A stretch of 64,000 bases of DNA. Origin: Marsupella aquatica. Lineage: Eukaryota > Marchantiophyta. The stretch lies in contig OZ316895.1 of NCBI GenBank assembly GCA_973895155.1, positions 22,878,001 through 22,942,000 on the forward strand, given 5' to 3'. Positions 1 to 11,458 of this stretch are shown in pieces. Below the pieces are notes generated by a model that did not search any database, had not been told where the DNA came from, and worked only from the letters and a program-made list of their open reading frames with translations. The position numbers were made by a program, and so were the translations under genes. Each line of letters starts with the position of its first letter. Positions within the stretch are counted from its first letter, which is position 1.

Positions 1-554
1 AGCCAATGCAATCCGAAACAGTTTTAATAGACTCTAGCTAGCTAGCTGCTGCTGCTGCCGCTGTGGATCGTCATTCTGAGGATTACAGCCGGATATGAGA
101 CGATCCAAAGCTTCATGCGTACCGTCGAGAATTCCAAAAGCAGAGTGATGAAGCTTGCCTCGTTAGCGGATCCCGATTTGGGCAGTGATCTCGATCAAGC
201 AGCTCTGCTTTCCGCCTTTCGATCAAGTCGCTCAATCAACGCAGGAAGACGGTCTTCCGCGGTTGACGAGCCCTGACGACCATGCCAGCCAGCTTGATCG
301 AGGAGTCGGGGACGGGACAGCCATTGACAGGACTCGGAAAGAATGTCGGACAGCGACCAATATTAATGTAATTGAAACATCAATTCGAACTCCGCTGGCG
401 AAGACTACCGGTCCAAATCGGACCCAATTCAATTTAGCGTCGCGGTTTTTGAATTTGGCCACAGAATTTGTCGAAGGATTCTCTGAACCTGACACTGGAT
501 TTTCTGGGGTTTTCCCAGCTAAACGTTGAGCTTTAGAAACTGAAGGATTCCACT
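1..554. other. Intergenic, no gene supported
   Basis: Short reading frames exist on both strands but overlap each other and show no recognisable domain. I see no repeat or mobile-element end here apart from a short GCT run near position 45. Confidence 0.5.
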
Positions 555-683
555 CAGTGTATTTTTTAAGCTTTTTACTTTTTCGAGTGGGCGAATGTCC
601 AGTGTTATCGTGTGATTCTAGTCAGTGTATTTTTTAAGATTTTTACTTTTTCGCCAGAGTGGACGTCCCGTGTTATCGTGTGA
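555..683. repeat. Two-copy tandem duplication, about 60 bp
   Basis: Two similar units at 555-614 and 623-683 both open with CAGTGTATTTTTTAAG, continue through a T-rich stretch ending in TTTTTCG, and close with GTGTTATCGTGTGA. They differ by several substitutions, so the duplication is not recent. No coding potential is seen. Confidence 0.8.
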
Positions 684-684
684 A

Positions 685-730
685 GGAGAAGATTCTCAAA
701 ATATCACTTAGAAGATACTCAAGATATTAC
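685..730. repeat. 23-bp minisatellite interrupted by an LTR element
   Basis: Two 23-bp units lie at 685-707 and 708-730 (pattern TTAGAAGAT-n-CTCAAAATATCAC). A third unit sits at 4626-4648, directly beyond the right LTR of the element at 738-4624. The simplest reading is that the element inserted into or beside a short minisatellite. Confidence 0.75.
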
Positions 731-737
731 TTTGTTA

Positions 738-913
738 TGTTATGAGGTAACTAGTCCTAGACCAGACTAGGAGGTTATCTTTACCATGGTTATCTCAAGA
801 CATTATATATACACCCGGTTGATCCCCAACCGAGTGATTCATTCATACATTCATTAATACATTTATTCAATCTCTCTCCCTCTCCAACTATGTATGAATC
901 CTATATCACAACA
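738..913 (+). repeat. Left (5') LTR of the LARD-like element
   Basis: This 176-bp LTR opens TGTTATGAGG and ends ATATCACAACA, giving TGTT/AACA termini. TTATATATACA near its middle is a plausible TATA box for the element's own promoter. It differs from the right copy at five positions, mostly C/T changes. Confidence 0.88.
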
Positions 914-931
914 CGTTATCAGCATGACTCT
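914..931 (+). other. Candidate primer binding site
   Basis: CGTTATCAGCATGACTCT follows the left LTR directly. It resembles the CGTTATCAGCA-type primer sites I recall from some plant copia-like elements that prime from an internal part of initiator tRNA-Met. The tRNA match was not checked, so this rests on position and resemblance. Confidence 0.45.
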
Positions 932-2019
932 CGGAGGCTGAGCACTTGAATTTTTTTTAGGGATTCGACAAGTGACAAAAATTAGACACTTGAGGGAATC
1001 CCAAGACAAAATCCCTTCAAGGAAACCTTCATTTGAGAGTCCATGTCAACCTGGTGTTGGAAATTGATGGAGTATCCTCTGTGAGAAATTGACTCCCAAG
1101 AAATTAGAAGAAACAAAATCAGAAGGAGAGGCTGATGAGACAAAGAGTCGAACCCCTGGATTGACCCTTGTGGGATCATTAAAGCTTTAGAGGAATTGAT
1201 TCTGAAATGCAAGATTGAAAGTACGCAGCATGATTTATGGAAGGAGGAGAAGAAACACCGTAGCGCAAAGTCCATAGAGAAACCAGGATAAAGCTTGGGC
1301 TGGAGTCAATCAATCCAATCAAAGAGACCTGATTGAATAGAGGCAGAGCACAATCAACAAAATTTCAATCAAGGTGAGATCTGAAAAGGCACCACACCCT
1401 ATAGAGAACGAAGTTGCATTAGGCCTCAACAACCGGAGGGTGAAAAGGACTGAAGGAAATTTGAGGGATGGAAACCTCATAAGAAGACAACACAGTGATC
1501 ACGGACGCAACCGCAAAGCCATGCAAAAGGGGGAGAATCCATGCACAAGCCCAAAACGGCAAAATTTGGACCAGGCTTTTCGAGAAACCATCGACAAAAC
1601 TTGATAAGTGCAAAACCCCCATACTTGCAACTCATTATAAAGAGTAGTTTTACTTACAAAAGAATCAGATCACTTAAAGCATTTTTTTCAAAGCTTTTAA
1701 ATCACTTTAAGATACATGTGTAATCCTTAACATAAACATAAATCACAAGCTTACACTCTCATTTTACAAATGTGAATACTGTGCCTTTACACATTACCTA
1801 CCAATTATACACATGTTGAGTTTACAAGCATTTATACGCATAGAATACATATAACATGGTTGTTACACTATTAATATCACTTTCCACCATAGGGGGAGGA
1901 AAGCACATTGTACCCACAACTATCTCCCACCTCTTAATGTCATTTTGGTTCATTCACCTTCTAGTACCATTTGAACATATACACCTTCTGGTATCATTTG
2001 ATCTCATAAGATCCAAAGG

Positions 2020-3150
2020 ATTCAGATAAGGGACTTTCCATGACTAACAAAGGTAAAGGTAGAGATGATTTGATAATGGGCAAAGCCCCTAATCTCATCT
2101 ATACATGAGTTAATGAGATAATGGGCAAAGCCCGTAATCTAACCCCTACATTCTCTTGATCAGTGGGCATTCCTATCGGACCTTACCTATAGATGAGTTC
2201 CAAATTTCAGAGATATTCCTCACACTCACAATTTCAAGAGAAAATAACATGCATTTTATGCAGATCAATGGGAAGAAACTTCGTTCTCTCTAACTTATCT
2301 ACTCAAAAACTTAAACCAAACTCATACTGTAAAGAAAAATAAATTTACAAAAACACTGTGCACTTAAACAAAAACAAAGGATTTCATTCCTGCAAAGGGA
2401 ATTTACACTTAAACATCTGAAAGTGCCACCACAAGATGAATGCAAAACAAGACAAGGAAATCTTTCCTTTATAATCTAAGCTCAAAACTATCCAAAGATA
2501 AGGCTCAGATCAAAATCAAGTTACTTATTCAAACTAAGTGAATAACTAAGGCTCACGGACACTATCCATTGTGGATTACAAAGTCCTAGCAACATACATG
2601 GACTTTACACACAGTGATTAAAACCCAAAACCATAATCTTATACTTTGATTAAAGTTTTATACACTTTTAGCATGCATGCCTTTACAACTTGTACAAAAG
2701 TAAGACCACAAACCTCATCCATTTGGGCCTAGGATCATGTTCACCGGACAAAATTAAAACACTTACTCTAAGACACTGGACTGGGATAAGGGAATTAGAA
2801 AACTAACAATGTTAAAGGTATGGTACAAATGTTTGGATTATGGGCAAAGCCCCTAACCTCATCTAGTCAAGACCCAATGCGGGGTTAATATGGGCAAAGC
2901 CCGTAATCTACCTTGATACACTCTTCATTTTAGGGAACGGAATAACATCGCGGACCAATGATACATTCACCTTTGCGTATTACTATTAAACAAATCTCTT
3001 AGATTGAAACTAAAATTAAGACAATTTTCATCCCCACACCCAACATAGAATTAACGGGAAAACAAAATGAATTAGATGCAGACCAAGGGAAAGAAACTCA
3101 ATTCTCTCAAAACTTATCTATTGAAGAACTTGAGCCCACCTACACCACAA
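2020..3150 (+). repeat. Internal duplication of the LARD with paired GGGCAAAGCCC palindromes
   Basis: Two diverged copies, about 2020-2330 and 2783-3150, share the same order of landmarks: GATAAGGGA, an AAAGGTA stretch, two GGGCAAAGCCC palindromes, then AGATGCAGA-type and AACTTATCTA segments. The palindromes lie at 2078-2088, 2123-2133, 2842-2852 and 2892-2902. In each pair the first is followed by CTAA and the second by GTAATCT. No protein is encoded. Confidence 0.7.
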
Positions 3151-3418
3151 TTGTACGTACAACTAGTACTTGGAAACTAAACAGAGACTATCCTCATATA
3201 TCTCTATACGATGAGCCAAATAGTTTAGGGGGAGCATCTTATCTCCACAAGTTACTCTAACTTCAAATCTCCCTACATGGCTATCCCATGTCTCAATAAT
3301 ATTTTGAATCTACTTACATGACCTACTACCCCATGTCTTGACACACTTGTCAAACTACCCCGTGATATTTGGAGACGTGCAGGCAGACGTGCCACTCACG
3401 AGAGACCTAACTTAACCG

Positions 3419-3537
3419 ACACCCTCTGGTGTGATTCTGGTTCATACACCCGCTGGTGTAGCTTGAGACCTAACACCCTTTGGTGTCAACAACCCTGTGT
3501 CCACTAGCACCTCTGTGCCTCCTGACACCTTCGTGTC
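3419..3537 (+). repeat. Cluster of short stem-loop palindromes inside the LARD
   Basis: Five short palindromes lie in a row: ACACCCTCTGGTGT (3419), ACACCCGCTGGTGT (3446), ACACCCTTTGGTGT (3473), GCACCTCTGTGC (3507) and GACACCTTCGTGTC (3524). The first three start exactly 27 bases apart. Arms are conserved as complementary pairs while loops vary. The surrounding DNA is non-coding LARD interior. Confidence 0.75.
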
Positions 3538-4438
3538 CATCAGCACCACTATACTCTCAAATGAGCTTATTGCCATCTACTCTCCCATGATAACATTGCC
3601 CCATCCTACCCACATACGGGTCTTTTATCTTGACTTTGGGCATTCTAAATATGGTACTTACACCATACCAAACTAGGACATTTCTATCATTTTCATAATA
3701 ATACATGACTAGCATCTGTTGATGCAACATGTCTACTCCACACTTTGGAAAACCCCCATTTAGCAATTGGGCTAATTAGCACCTTCGGTATCAATTCAGT
3801 GATCTGAAACATATAGGATAATGCCACTGCATCCCCACACAACCCACATTAATTATCTTAATACCCCCTAGTATTAGATAGCATAAGCCATACTAAAACA
3901 TGACATGGTTCCTCTAGCTACTAACCAAACTACTAATTATTTGGAACTTAGATTGTTTATTTGATGCAAGGTCATACAGGTGACCCAGATTTCAAATACG
4001 GAGAACTAGACAAAGTTTTTCATGAAGGCATTGACCCCTCCTGTCCACAGACACCACTGCCATGCAATTGAACTCCGAAGCTTACACCGCCTGATTACTA
4101 CTGATTGACACATGATTGACACACACCACCAGCATGGTTCAACTCTCACATCTCACCAAGAGGACCAACCGACTGTACTCTTTTTCCTTTAGGGTCATAT
4201 ATTTTATTTTTTCTCTACTACCCTGGTAGAGTTATTTTTTACCTCAATCTAGCACCGCTAAACGTTTTAACGAGGCAGTCCACCTCTTTGGTCAATCAAA
4301 CAAACATGTCTATAAGCATGCAAACACTTTTTACTATCACTGAAACTCATCCAGTGCAAGTCTATAAGCATGGTGATAGATTTTTCTTACCTAGTTCTAG
4401 GACTAGTCTAGATTGTCTCCATAACTCCCATTATGTGC

Positions 4439-4448
4439 CAAGGGGGAG
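4439..4448 (+). other. Polypurine tract of the LARD
   Basis: CAAGGGGGAG abuts the TGTTATGAGG start of the right LTR. This is the expected place and composition for the plus-strand primer of LTR-element reverse transcription. Confidence 0.8.
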
Positions 4449-4624
4449 TGTTATGAGGTAACTAGTCCTAGACCAGACTAGGAGGTTACCTTTACCATGG
4501 TTACCTCAAGACATTATATATACACCCGGTTAATCCCCAACCGAGTGATTCATTCATACATTCATTAATACATTCATTCAATCTCTCTCCCTCTCTAACT
4601 ATGTATGAATCCTATATCACAACA
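4449..4624 (+). repeat. Right (3') LTR of the LARD-like element
   Basis: This 176-bp copy has the same length and ends as the left LTR and differs from it at five positions. It is preceded by the purine tract and followed by the third unit of the 23-bp minisatellite. Confidence 0.88.
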
Positions 4625-4910
4625 CTTAGAAGATGCTCAAAATATCACCTATTTGATTATTTTCATGACCATCATATCTACCTTGATTTAGATCTACCTT
4701 GATTTAAGTATGACCATTAAATTATGGCTAATTAGGTGGAACACTGGCTAACAAAACATAGAAAAATACTAGCCAATTTACGCCAAAAATGGCTAAGGTT
4801 TTTCTGGGGATGTGTAATTTTTGCCACTACAAAAAATGCTGATTCGAGTATTCTGACCCGATGAGGATTATCGTTTTGACACAAGTGGAACGGAGTAATT
4901 TCTGCAGAGC

Positions 4911-5055
4911 GAATAATTCAGTCGCTTAAAAGATATACGGGAAAGAAATGCTGTAATACTCAGTATACATATATCCTAAATCCCGTATATCAGGATCCCA
5001 TATACACATTTAGGATATCTTTTATTCGACTGAATTTAGCTGTATACATATATCC

Positions 5056-5086
<31 letters not shown>
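4911..5086. repeat. Imperfect foldback and (AT)n microsatellite
   Basis: A segment at 4911-4936 (AATAATTCAGTCGCTTAAAAG) is the near reverse complement of 5013-5036 (CTTTTATTCGACTGAATT). GTATACATATATCCTAAAT occurs twice, near 4967 and 5042. The block ends in an uninterrupted AT dinucleotide run of about 14 units (about 5058-5086). Confidence 0.65.
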
Positions 5087-5087
5087 T

Positions 5088-5510
5088 CTGTTCACTGTAA
5101 TTAGTGTTCTGTGCTGGTGAAGCAAAATGTAGGTTACAGTCATCTTACTATATAACCGGAAACAGAAGCTACTTTTAATGGCTACAGTCAAGAGGCCATC
5201 AACTCTTTAGGAATATTCTGTTTACTTTTATTTAAACTAGTGAAAAGATAAATCTTGTAGACCTAGGTCCAGAGCATAATGGGCAATAACAGCCCTCAAA
5301 ACTCAAGTTCAAGCTCTTATTGGGGGCAGTTATATATGACAATTCCTTCTAAACAGGACACGAGTGTATACGTAAATCATGGATTTGAAACAATCAGATT
5401 GAGCATTGAAATCCTTGGCCCTAGCAGAATTGAATACGTGTAGAAAAGTCCTCTATACTCTTCTTGTTGCTTGTAACACTAATTCCCAGTTTCACGAGTA
5501 AATGCTAACA
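5088..5510. mobile_element. Possible decayed relative of the CACTG-ended MITE
   Basis: CTGTTCACTGTAATTAGTGT at 5088-5107 matches the terminal inverted repeat of the element at 24791-25172 with one mismatch in 20. Near 5478-5515, AACACTAATTC, CACGAGTA and CTAACACTA echo internal motifs of that element. The spacing of about 400 bp fits the 382-bp intact copy. No intact right terminus or target duplication remains. Confidence 0.4.
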
Positions 5511-7804
5511 CTACTACTGTAGCTCTGTGAGAGGTGTAGTTCATTGTCTATTGGAGCATAACTTTTCCATGAACTGACGTAACTGTGCCCTAAATTACAC
5601 ATTTCTTTCTGTTTTCATCTGATGGTTTAACTGAAAGAAAAGCCTGGGTGGACCACGATGTTTGACCAAAGGTCAGAAGTTGTTGGGTCCACCCTAGTTG
5701 CCATTACACAATGTGGTTGATCCCTCCATCGGTTTTAATTTAAACCACCTCTAGCATTGTAAAAGAGTAAGTGTCCAAACCTGCCCTCTTTTTTCACATT
5801 CCCTTGCTGATCTGCTCCTCATACAGTCAGGAAAGTGATGTCATTATAATGAAACTTGGAAAGATAAGCCCTGATGGACCGAGACATTGTTCCTGCCCAT
5901 CCCCATTTACTGCATAAAGCAATCATCGTTTTTACACCACAAAAAAGGAACCTGTCATGGATCACAGTTGACAACTTTGACTACCTTGGGGCGAAAGTAA
6001 TCACGATGTCATGGTGATCCTGAGTAAACTATTTAAACTTAAGAGTTAAATTAAGAATTCGTTTACCCATATGAATCTAGAATATTATTAAATTTGGTTT
6101 TAAAACACTATTGTTTCTTATAAGTCCCAAAATTGGATTGAAACTACCCTAATGTTCTTACACATGAATGTTTTAGTACTCCCTTAGAACTAATAAAAAG
6201 ATCCTGTTATTCCTTTGTTGAACATGATGTGCTATGTTTGCCAAAGTAAAACCCCAAGTAACCAAAGTGTTAGTTTTGGTCTTGTCAACAAAGATCATAC
6301 AAATCCGATCAGAAAAAAATACAATTATAGTGGGTTTTACTAGCTAGGTTGTCAACTTTTTGTAGATTATCACTTGCAATCTGTTTTGGAATAATTACTA
6401 CAATGCCACTTTTTTTCATCAGATGTTAAGTCAAGTGGTTAGCTCCAACAGATCTTATGGCTCTGAGATTATCATATCGTCTCATTATATGGAGACCTCC
6501 CCATCACATGCAACATTGTTAGGCCTCGGACACCCTCAAATGTAAGAAAAACAATTTGAGCCCCTATAAAGTTCAAATAATATTGGAATATTCCAAAATT
6601 TTGATTAAAATGACCCTGATGTTTTTACAAGTCTCAAAATTGAATTTAAAATAAACTTCCCCAATTTCCTGAGTGCCCTCTTTGGCCTCACATTAGGTGG
6701 CTCTGGTAGAACAAAACCGGACAGATTGGACTAGGCAGCAACAAATGCGAAACATGAAAGTGCACTGAAATCTCACATTAAACTATAGAGACACCACAGA
6801 GAACTCCTGAAGAATCCATATCCTCATTCATATCATGAGAGAAATATATGCCGAGATTGAGGAAGGGAATACCCTTTCTCCCAACACTTTCCCCCACCCC
6901 CCCTTCTCGGTACGGGGTTAGAAAAAAAGGTGATAGTCTAGTAAAATGCAGAAAAGTATAAACCAGGAACGCTCCCTACAAGCTAGTTACGTAGCTTGCT
7001 CAAAGGCCATTTCCCCCTTTCTATCAGAATACAAATTATTCACATCAGTGCTATCCAGCCAGTTGCAGAGGGAAAGTTAAAAAATATGAACAGGAAGGAA
7101 ACTTGCTTTTTGAAGCCTTACGCAGTGGACAAAAGGAAGAGTTCAGTAGAGGGAGAGAAATTGACAAAAACCAAACCCATCTAAGCTTTAGTAGTTGAAG
7201 GGCTTTGATGGGTGAAGGACCTGCCGATGAACTTTGTGCTCCACGACCATTGGCTCACCTCTTTGGCCCTCGCTGCTGTCCCACCTTTTTTTCTTTAAAA
7301 GGGAATTATTTGGAGTTTGTGCTGTAAAGTCGACCCAGGCATAAATTATGGACGTGAAGCCTCAAGTATATATGGAACTTCTCATCTGTCCCCCAACTAG
7401 TTGCATGGTTGGGTAGTTCCACTCAAACCAAGAAAGTACAATTCCAAGCTTTCTTTTTGCTTGAGATTAAAATCTAGCAAGATGGATGAATACCCAACTG
7501 GAATCCAAACAGTCAAGATCATTTGGCTGCAAAAGTGACTTTGAATTGTTCAGACCAGCTTCTTCTCTGTTTTAGGCACTGAGAAATCAATCAATCAAAT
7601 TGCTGTAAAGGACAAAAGAGCACCTGGACAAGAGCCTCATTCCTTCTATGAATTTCAGAGGAACAGACTCTTCCAAATCTCTCACCTTGCTTATCATGGA
7701 GGAGTTCTGGACCACGGATAACATTCCACAATCCACAGAGTACCTGTACCATCCTTCAGAATTCAATGCACTACAGTTTGCCTCTACAGCTGCACAATTT
7801 TGTG
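5511..7804. other. Intergenic, no gene supported
   Basis: AT-rich sequence with only short unrecognised reading frames. A small inverted pair, GGGTGGACC (5645) and GGTCCACCC (5686), is present. A weak tRNA-head-like stretch (AAGTGGTTAGCTCC near 6434) lacks a good B box. A C-rich run occurs near 6890. Confidence 0.5.
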
Positions 7805-8525
7805 CATTAAGGCTCGCATTAAGGTTCAAGTCCAATGGCCACTGTTTGCCAATCGCCACTGCAAGTTCAGTATGATGAAGTATGGGTCACTTCTTCCTCT
7901 AAAACTGAGCGCTATTGAGGTTCCAGTCCAATGGTGGCTGTTTGCCAACCGCCATTGAAAGTTCAGTGTGATTAAGTATGGGTCACTTCTTCCTCTAAAG
8001 GTGAACAATATCAGCGCTATTAAGGTTCAAGTCAAATGGCAACTGTTTTGCCAATCGCCATTGGAAGTTCAGAGTGATGAGGGCTGGGTCACTTCTTCCT
8101 CTAAAGTTGCACAAGTTTAGCACTATTACGGTTCCAGTCCAATGGCAACTGTTTGCGAGTCGCCATTGGAAGTTCAGTATGATGAAGAGTATGGGTCTCT
8201 TCTTCCTCTAAAGCTGCACAAGTTTAGCGGTATTAAGAGTCAAGGGCAATGGCGACTGTTGCCAATCGCCATAGGAAGTTCAGTGACATGAAGTATGGGT
8301 CACTTCTTCCTCTAAAGCTGCACAATTTTAGCGCTATTAATAATGCTCAAGTTCAATGGCCACTGTTTGCCAATCGCCATGGGTAGTTCATAATGATATA
8401 GTATGGGTCACTTCTCCCTCCAAAGCTGCACAATTTTAGCGCTATTAAGGTTCAACTCCAATGGCGACTATTTGCCAATCGCCATCGGAAGTGTAGTATG
8501 ATGAAGTATGGGTCACTTCTTTTTC
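7805..8525. repeat. Seven-unit tandem repeat, 96-107 bp period, with a conserved palindrome
   Basis: Seven diverged units can be counted from the shared ATGG landmark at 7835, 7931, 8036, 8142, 8249, 8356 and 8461. Each carries GTTCAAGTCCAATGG, then TTTGCCAATCGCCAT, then AAGTATGGGTCACTTCTTC and CTCTAAAGCTGCACAA. The best-preserved units contain ATGGCGA followed by TCGCCAT, a 7-bp inverted pair around the conserved TTGCCAA (8461-8467 with 8479-8485). Reading frames crossing the array are broken in most units, so I treat it as non-coding. Confidence 0.9.
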
Positions 8526-10459
8526 TGGCCTTAAAAGTATCTCCTAAAAGAATGCAGAAATTGCATGACAGCGTACCCATGTGATACCAACAATAACTCG
8601 ATAGAAGTGTAGAGCCGACATGCAGTGGGGGCAAACGGCGTTGTACTCAAGTCTCGAGGCTCTCTTTTGGTGCGAAGAAACACAACGACACGGCCACTCT
8701 TCCATTTTCCCAGAGCCAGAGCGGAAAGGAATGGATTCGTTTCCCTTCCTTTCCTTTCCTCTAACTCCATTTCTGTCGTTCCCTGTTGTTCTGTTCTACC
8801 CTCTTTAACGTCTAGGAAGCCAGCTTTCATCGCTCTTGACATGTGCTGGAAGCCAGAAGTAGGTCGTATCCAAATTATCTTCCATTGCTTGCCATCGTTC
8901 TACTCTACTGTCTACTACAGTAGAATGCGATATCTGGGATATAGATTCGCCGCTGTTTAGTTGCTCCAAATAGAAGCGGCCTAATTTTGGCTATAGTGGA
9001 AAGAGAATTTGACACACTACGTCAGAATCAGGTCTACAGCGGAGAGTAACAAATGTCCAATTGAGGCACAACGATGCCCCCCATTTGGCATCCGATGCTT
9101 CTTTTTCTTGGTTTTGGTGTTTGTCCTCTTTGGACGTCTTTTTCTTTCCTTTCACTGGACTTTGTTTTTTCCCTACTTATACATTTTGGTGATTGCTTTC
9201 AACACAAAAAGCTAACTTCAGATAACTTCCATTTGGGATCCAATGCGAACTTCTCAACGCCAGCCAATTAAATAAGATGACACATCCATTCAGCATCAGC
9301 GCTTAGCCTAAAGAAACAAATGCTGTCTAAATTTGTCACCCACAAACTCTTTCCATTTTGCGTACCGCGTGACTGTGTATGATTGTCACTGGGTTTGTTC
9401 GATTTTTAGATCTTAGATCTTAGATTGCCAGATTCTTTGGTCAGATATAATGACCTGCCTCTTGTTTTAGATTAATTAGTAGAATGCATTTTCTCAATCT
9501 AGAGTGTCACCATTTAATTAGTGTGAATCCTGGTGTGAGTGTGAAACTAGTGTCACTAACAATAAGAGGGCATAGGGTTTATCTACACTATTCATGCATG
9601 CTAGGGCCAAGGATTTCCCTCGGAACACCTGGGGTACCCACCTTCTTTCCGTTGGGCAAAAATGCATGCAAACTTTTTTTTTAGGTGACACGGATTTATG
9701 AGTTTAGAAAAAGATTTTCTTTGCCATAATTAGAGTGAGTAACTCGCTAATTAGGGTGAACATTGCAGGTGTAATGGTCATAGTGTCTTACCCTAAAATT
9801 TATCTGGAGAGCTACCAGATTAGTTGTCCATGTTTACCTCATTTGGGGAGATGGGACAAATCTCATAACATTTTCTCCACTTGCTCATGTGTCAAGGAGG
9901 AGATGCTAAGAATCTTCCTTACATAATTTCCAAGATTTTCGTAGATTTAAGGAGAGCCCTTATATTGTGGCTAGTGCCCTATAGCTTGGTGGGAAACTGG
10001 CCATTGAGACTCACAATATGTGCCTGATTTTAGCCACTAGTGGCACAGGATTTTGAGGGAGGTGTAGTTGACAAATTTTTGCTGCTAAAAACAAACTCTT
10101 TTGTAGGGGCCTATGGAACCATCATACCAATGCAAACCTAGTTATTGTCTTGAGTCTTGTGCAAGCTTTACAACAGGTGGGGCTCCATTATGGGATAAGA
10201 GCCATCCCCTTTGTACTCTTGTCCCACATGCTTTACATGCGGTTTTCCATCATGAGATAAGCCATATGGAATGTAACGTTGACACAAAAAGCATCCTTGC
10301 CTGTTAGGATAGGAAAAGAGTACACGTGGAAACCAAAGACTCCCCCATGCCTAAGGTAGGGCTGTAGGCTTTTGGTTTGAGTTTTGCCACCTTTATTGGG
10401 GTTCTGGCCTTTTCGATCATGTCCCCCGGGTGTGGGCGCCTCTTGGTTTTTTGGCAGTG
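8526..10459. other. Intergenic, no gene supported
   Basis: Overlapping short frames on both strands around 8530-8960 have no recognisable domain. A TTTCC-type short repeat lies near 8745-8765. The duplication AGATCTTAGATCTTAGAT is near 9408. No mobile-element termini were found. Confidence 0.5.
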
Positions 10460-10735
10460 TAAAATAAATATACTAGGGTAAGGACCCGTTTGTTTCTAAG
10501 GTATTTTTCGCCACAGTGCCATTCGCCTGGTGTGAAGTAGAAGATGGGCGAAATTATTCTGTATCTATTTTCTTTGATTAAAATCTGACATTTACATCTC
10601 TCTAGGGAGAGGATAGGATTAGATTGCCAATGGGGATTCTGGCTTGGTGGGAATCTGACTAATCTTCGCAAAAAGTGGCAAATACTTTGTAAGGGGGTGT
10701 AATTTGGCAAAAATTGCACCCAATAAACACGTTGG
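10460..10735 (-). repeat. Dispersed repeat copy, minus orientation
   Basis: Read on the minus strand, this segment shares ordered blocks with 41580-41870 and with parts of 35100-36080. The blocks are a TTTTTGCCAAATTACACC-type stretch, TTTGCCACTTTTTG, a GTCAGATTTTAATC stretch, and CTTCTACTTCACACCAGG with TGGCACT at the end. No coding region or terminal inverted repeat was recognised, so its class is unknown. Confidence 0.5.
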
Positions 10736-10984
10736 CAGGGACACTTTGAGTATGTTTATAGAAGCAGTTTTGAATCTCCATCAGAGTAAGTTACATCCGT
10801 TTCGGTGGCTTTAGAAGAGGTGTGGGGCACTTGTGACTTTTTTCCACCTATGCAAACTGGAGTTCAACAAATCCAAATCTAAACCTAGCCTTGAACTAAG
10901 AAGCCAAAGTTTGGCACTATTTGGACCACATAATGAGGTGGTCTACCATTTTAGACAGAACAAGCACTCCACATGAGCTCCTAG

Positions 10985-11325
10985 TTGGCCCACTACTTCG
11001 AGTAATACTTGAGATGGAGGATCGGTGGACACGATACCTGAATGGGCCCCCAATACTTGTCAAGTCAACTGAACTGCCTCTTTTTCCTTTCATGATATCC
11101 TACAGATTTAATCTCAGAGGAAATAAAAAAGAGGCAATGGGCCCCCATATCACTTACTTGGGCCCACTATTTGTAATGTAGGATCAGTAGGCATTATACC
11201 TGGATTGGCCCTAGTACTTGGAAAGCCAAATCCAGCCATTTCCTTTCAATATATGGTCCAGAGTTCATCTTGGAATTGAAGGGATAAAAGGAAGCAATGG
11301 CCCCCACATCTTGTGAAGCCATCCT
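10985..11325. repeat. Two-copy tandem duplication, about 170 bp
   Basis: Two diverged units, about 10985-11150 and 11152-11325, share GGCCCACTA, GAGGATC or TAGGATC followed by GTGG/GTAGG, TACCTG, a central pyrimidine stretch TTTCCTTTCA, then an AGGCAATGGGCCCCCA-like end (AAGCAATGGCCCCCAC in the second). No coding potential is seen. Confidence 0.65.
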
Positions 11326-11418
11326 AGGAGGTACTAAACGAAAGACTGGGTCATAGCTACGTAGGTTAAACTGGTTTGGGGAATCTTGTCACTACTTTTG
11401 CGCATCCTGTTTCCAAAA

Positions 11419-11458
11419 ACAGGGAGAACAAACCATGAACAGGGAGAACAAACCATGG
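11419..11458. repeat. Direct 20-bp duplication
   Basis: ACAGGGAGAACAAACCATGA occurs twice in immediate succession, the second copy ending in G instead of A. Confidence 0.9.

Larger units (their letters stand above)
738..4624 (+). mobile_element. Non-autonomous LTR retrotransposon (LARD-like), 3.9 kb
   Basis: Two 176-bp direct repeats (738-913 and 4449-4624) begin TGTTATGAGG and end CACAACA. By hand alignment they differ at five positions (about 97% identity). A purine tract (AAGGGGGAG) touches the right LTR on its left side, and a CGTTATCAGCA segment follows the left LTR, which fixes the plus orientation. The 3.5-kb interior has only short, broken reading frames and no gag, protease, integrase or reverse transcriptase motif that I recognise, so any mobility would depend on another element's proteins. 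Such coding-free elements are called LARDs, or TRIMs when shorter. Similar LTRs imply fairly recent insertion. A matching 5-bp target duplication is not visible (TGTTA on the left, CTTAG on the right). Confidence 0.85.

Noticed and set aside
6430-6480. SINE head (AAGTGGTTAGCTCC)
   Set aside because: No acceptable B box at the right spacing and no second copy in the window.
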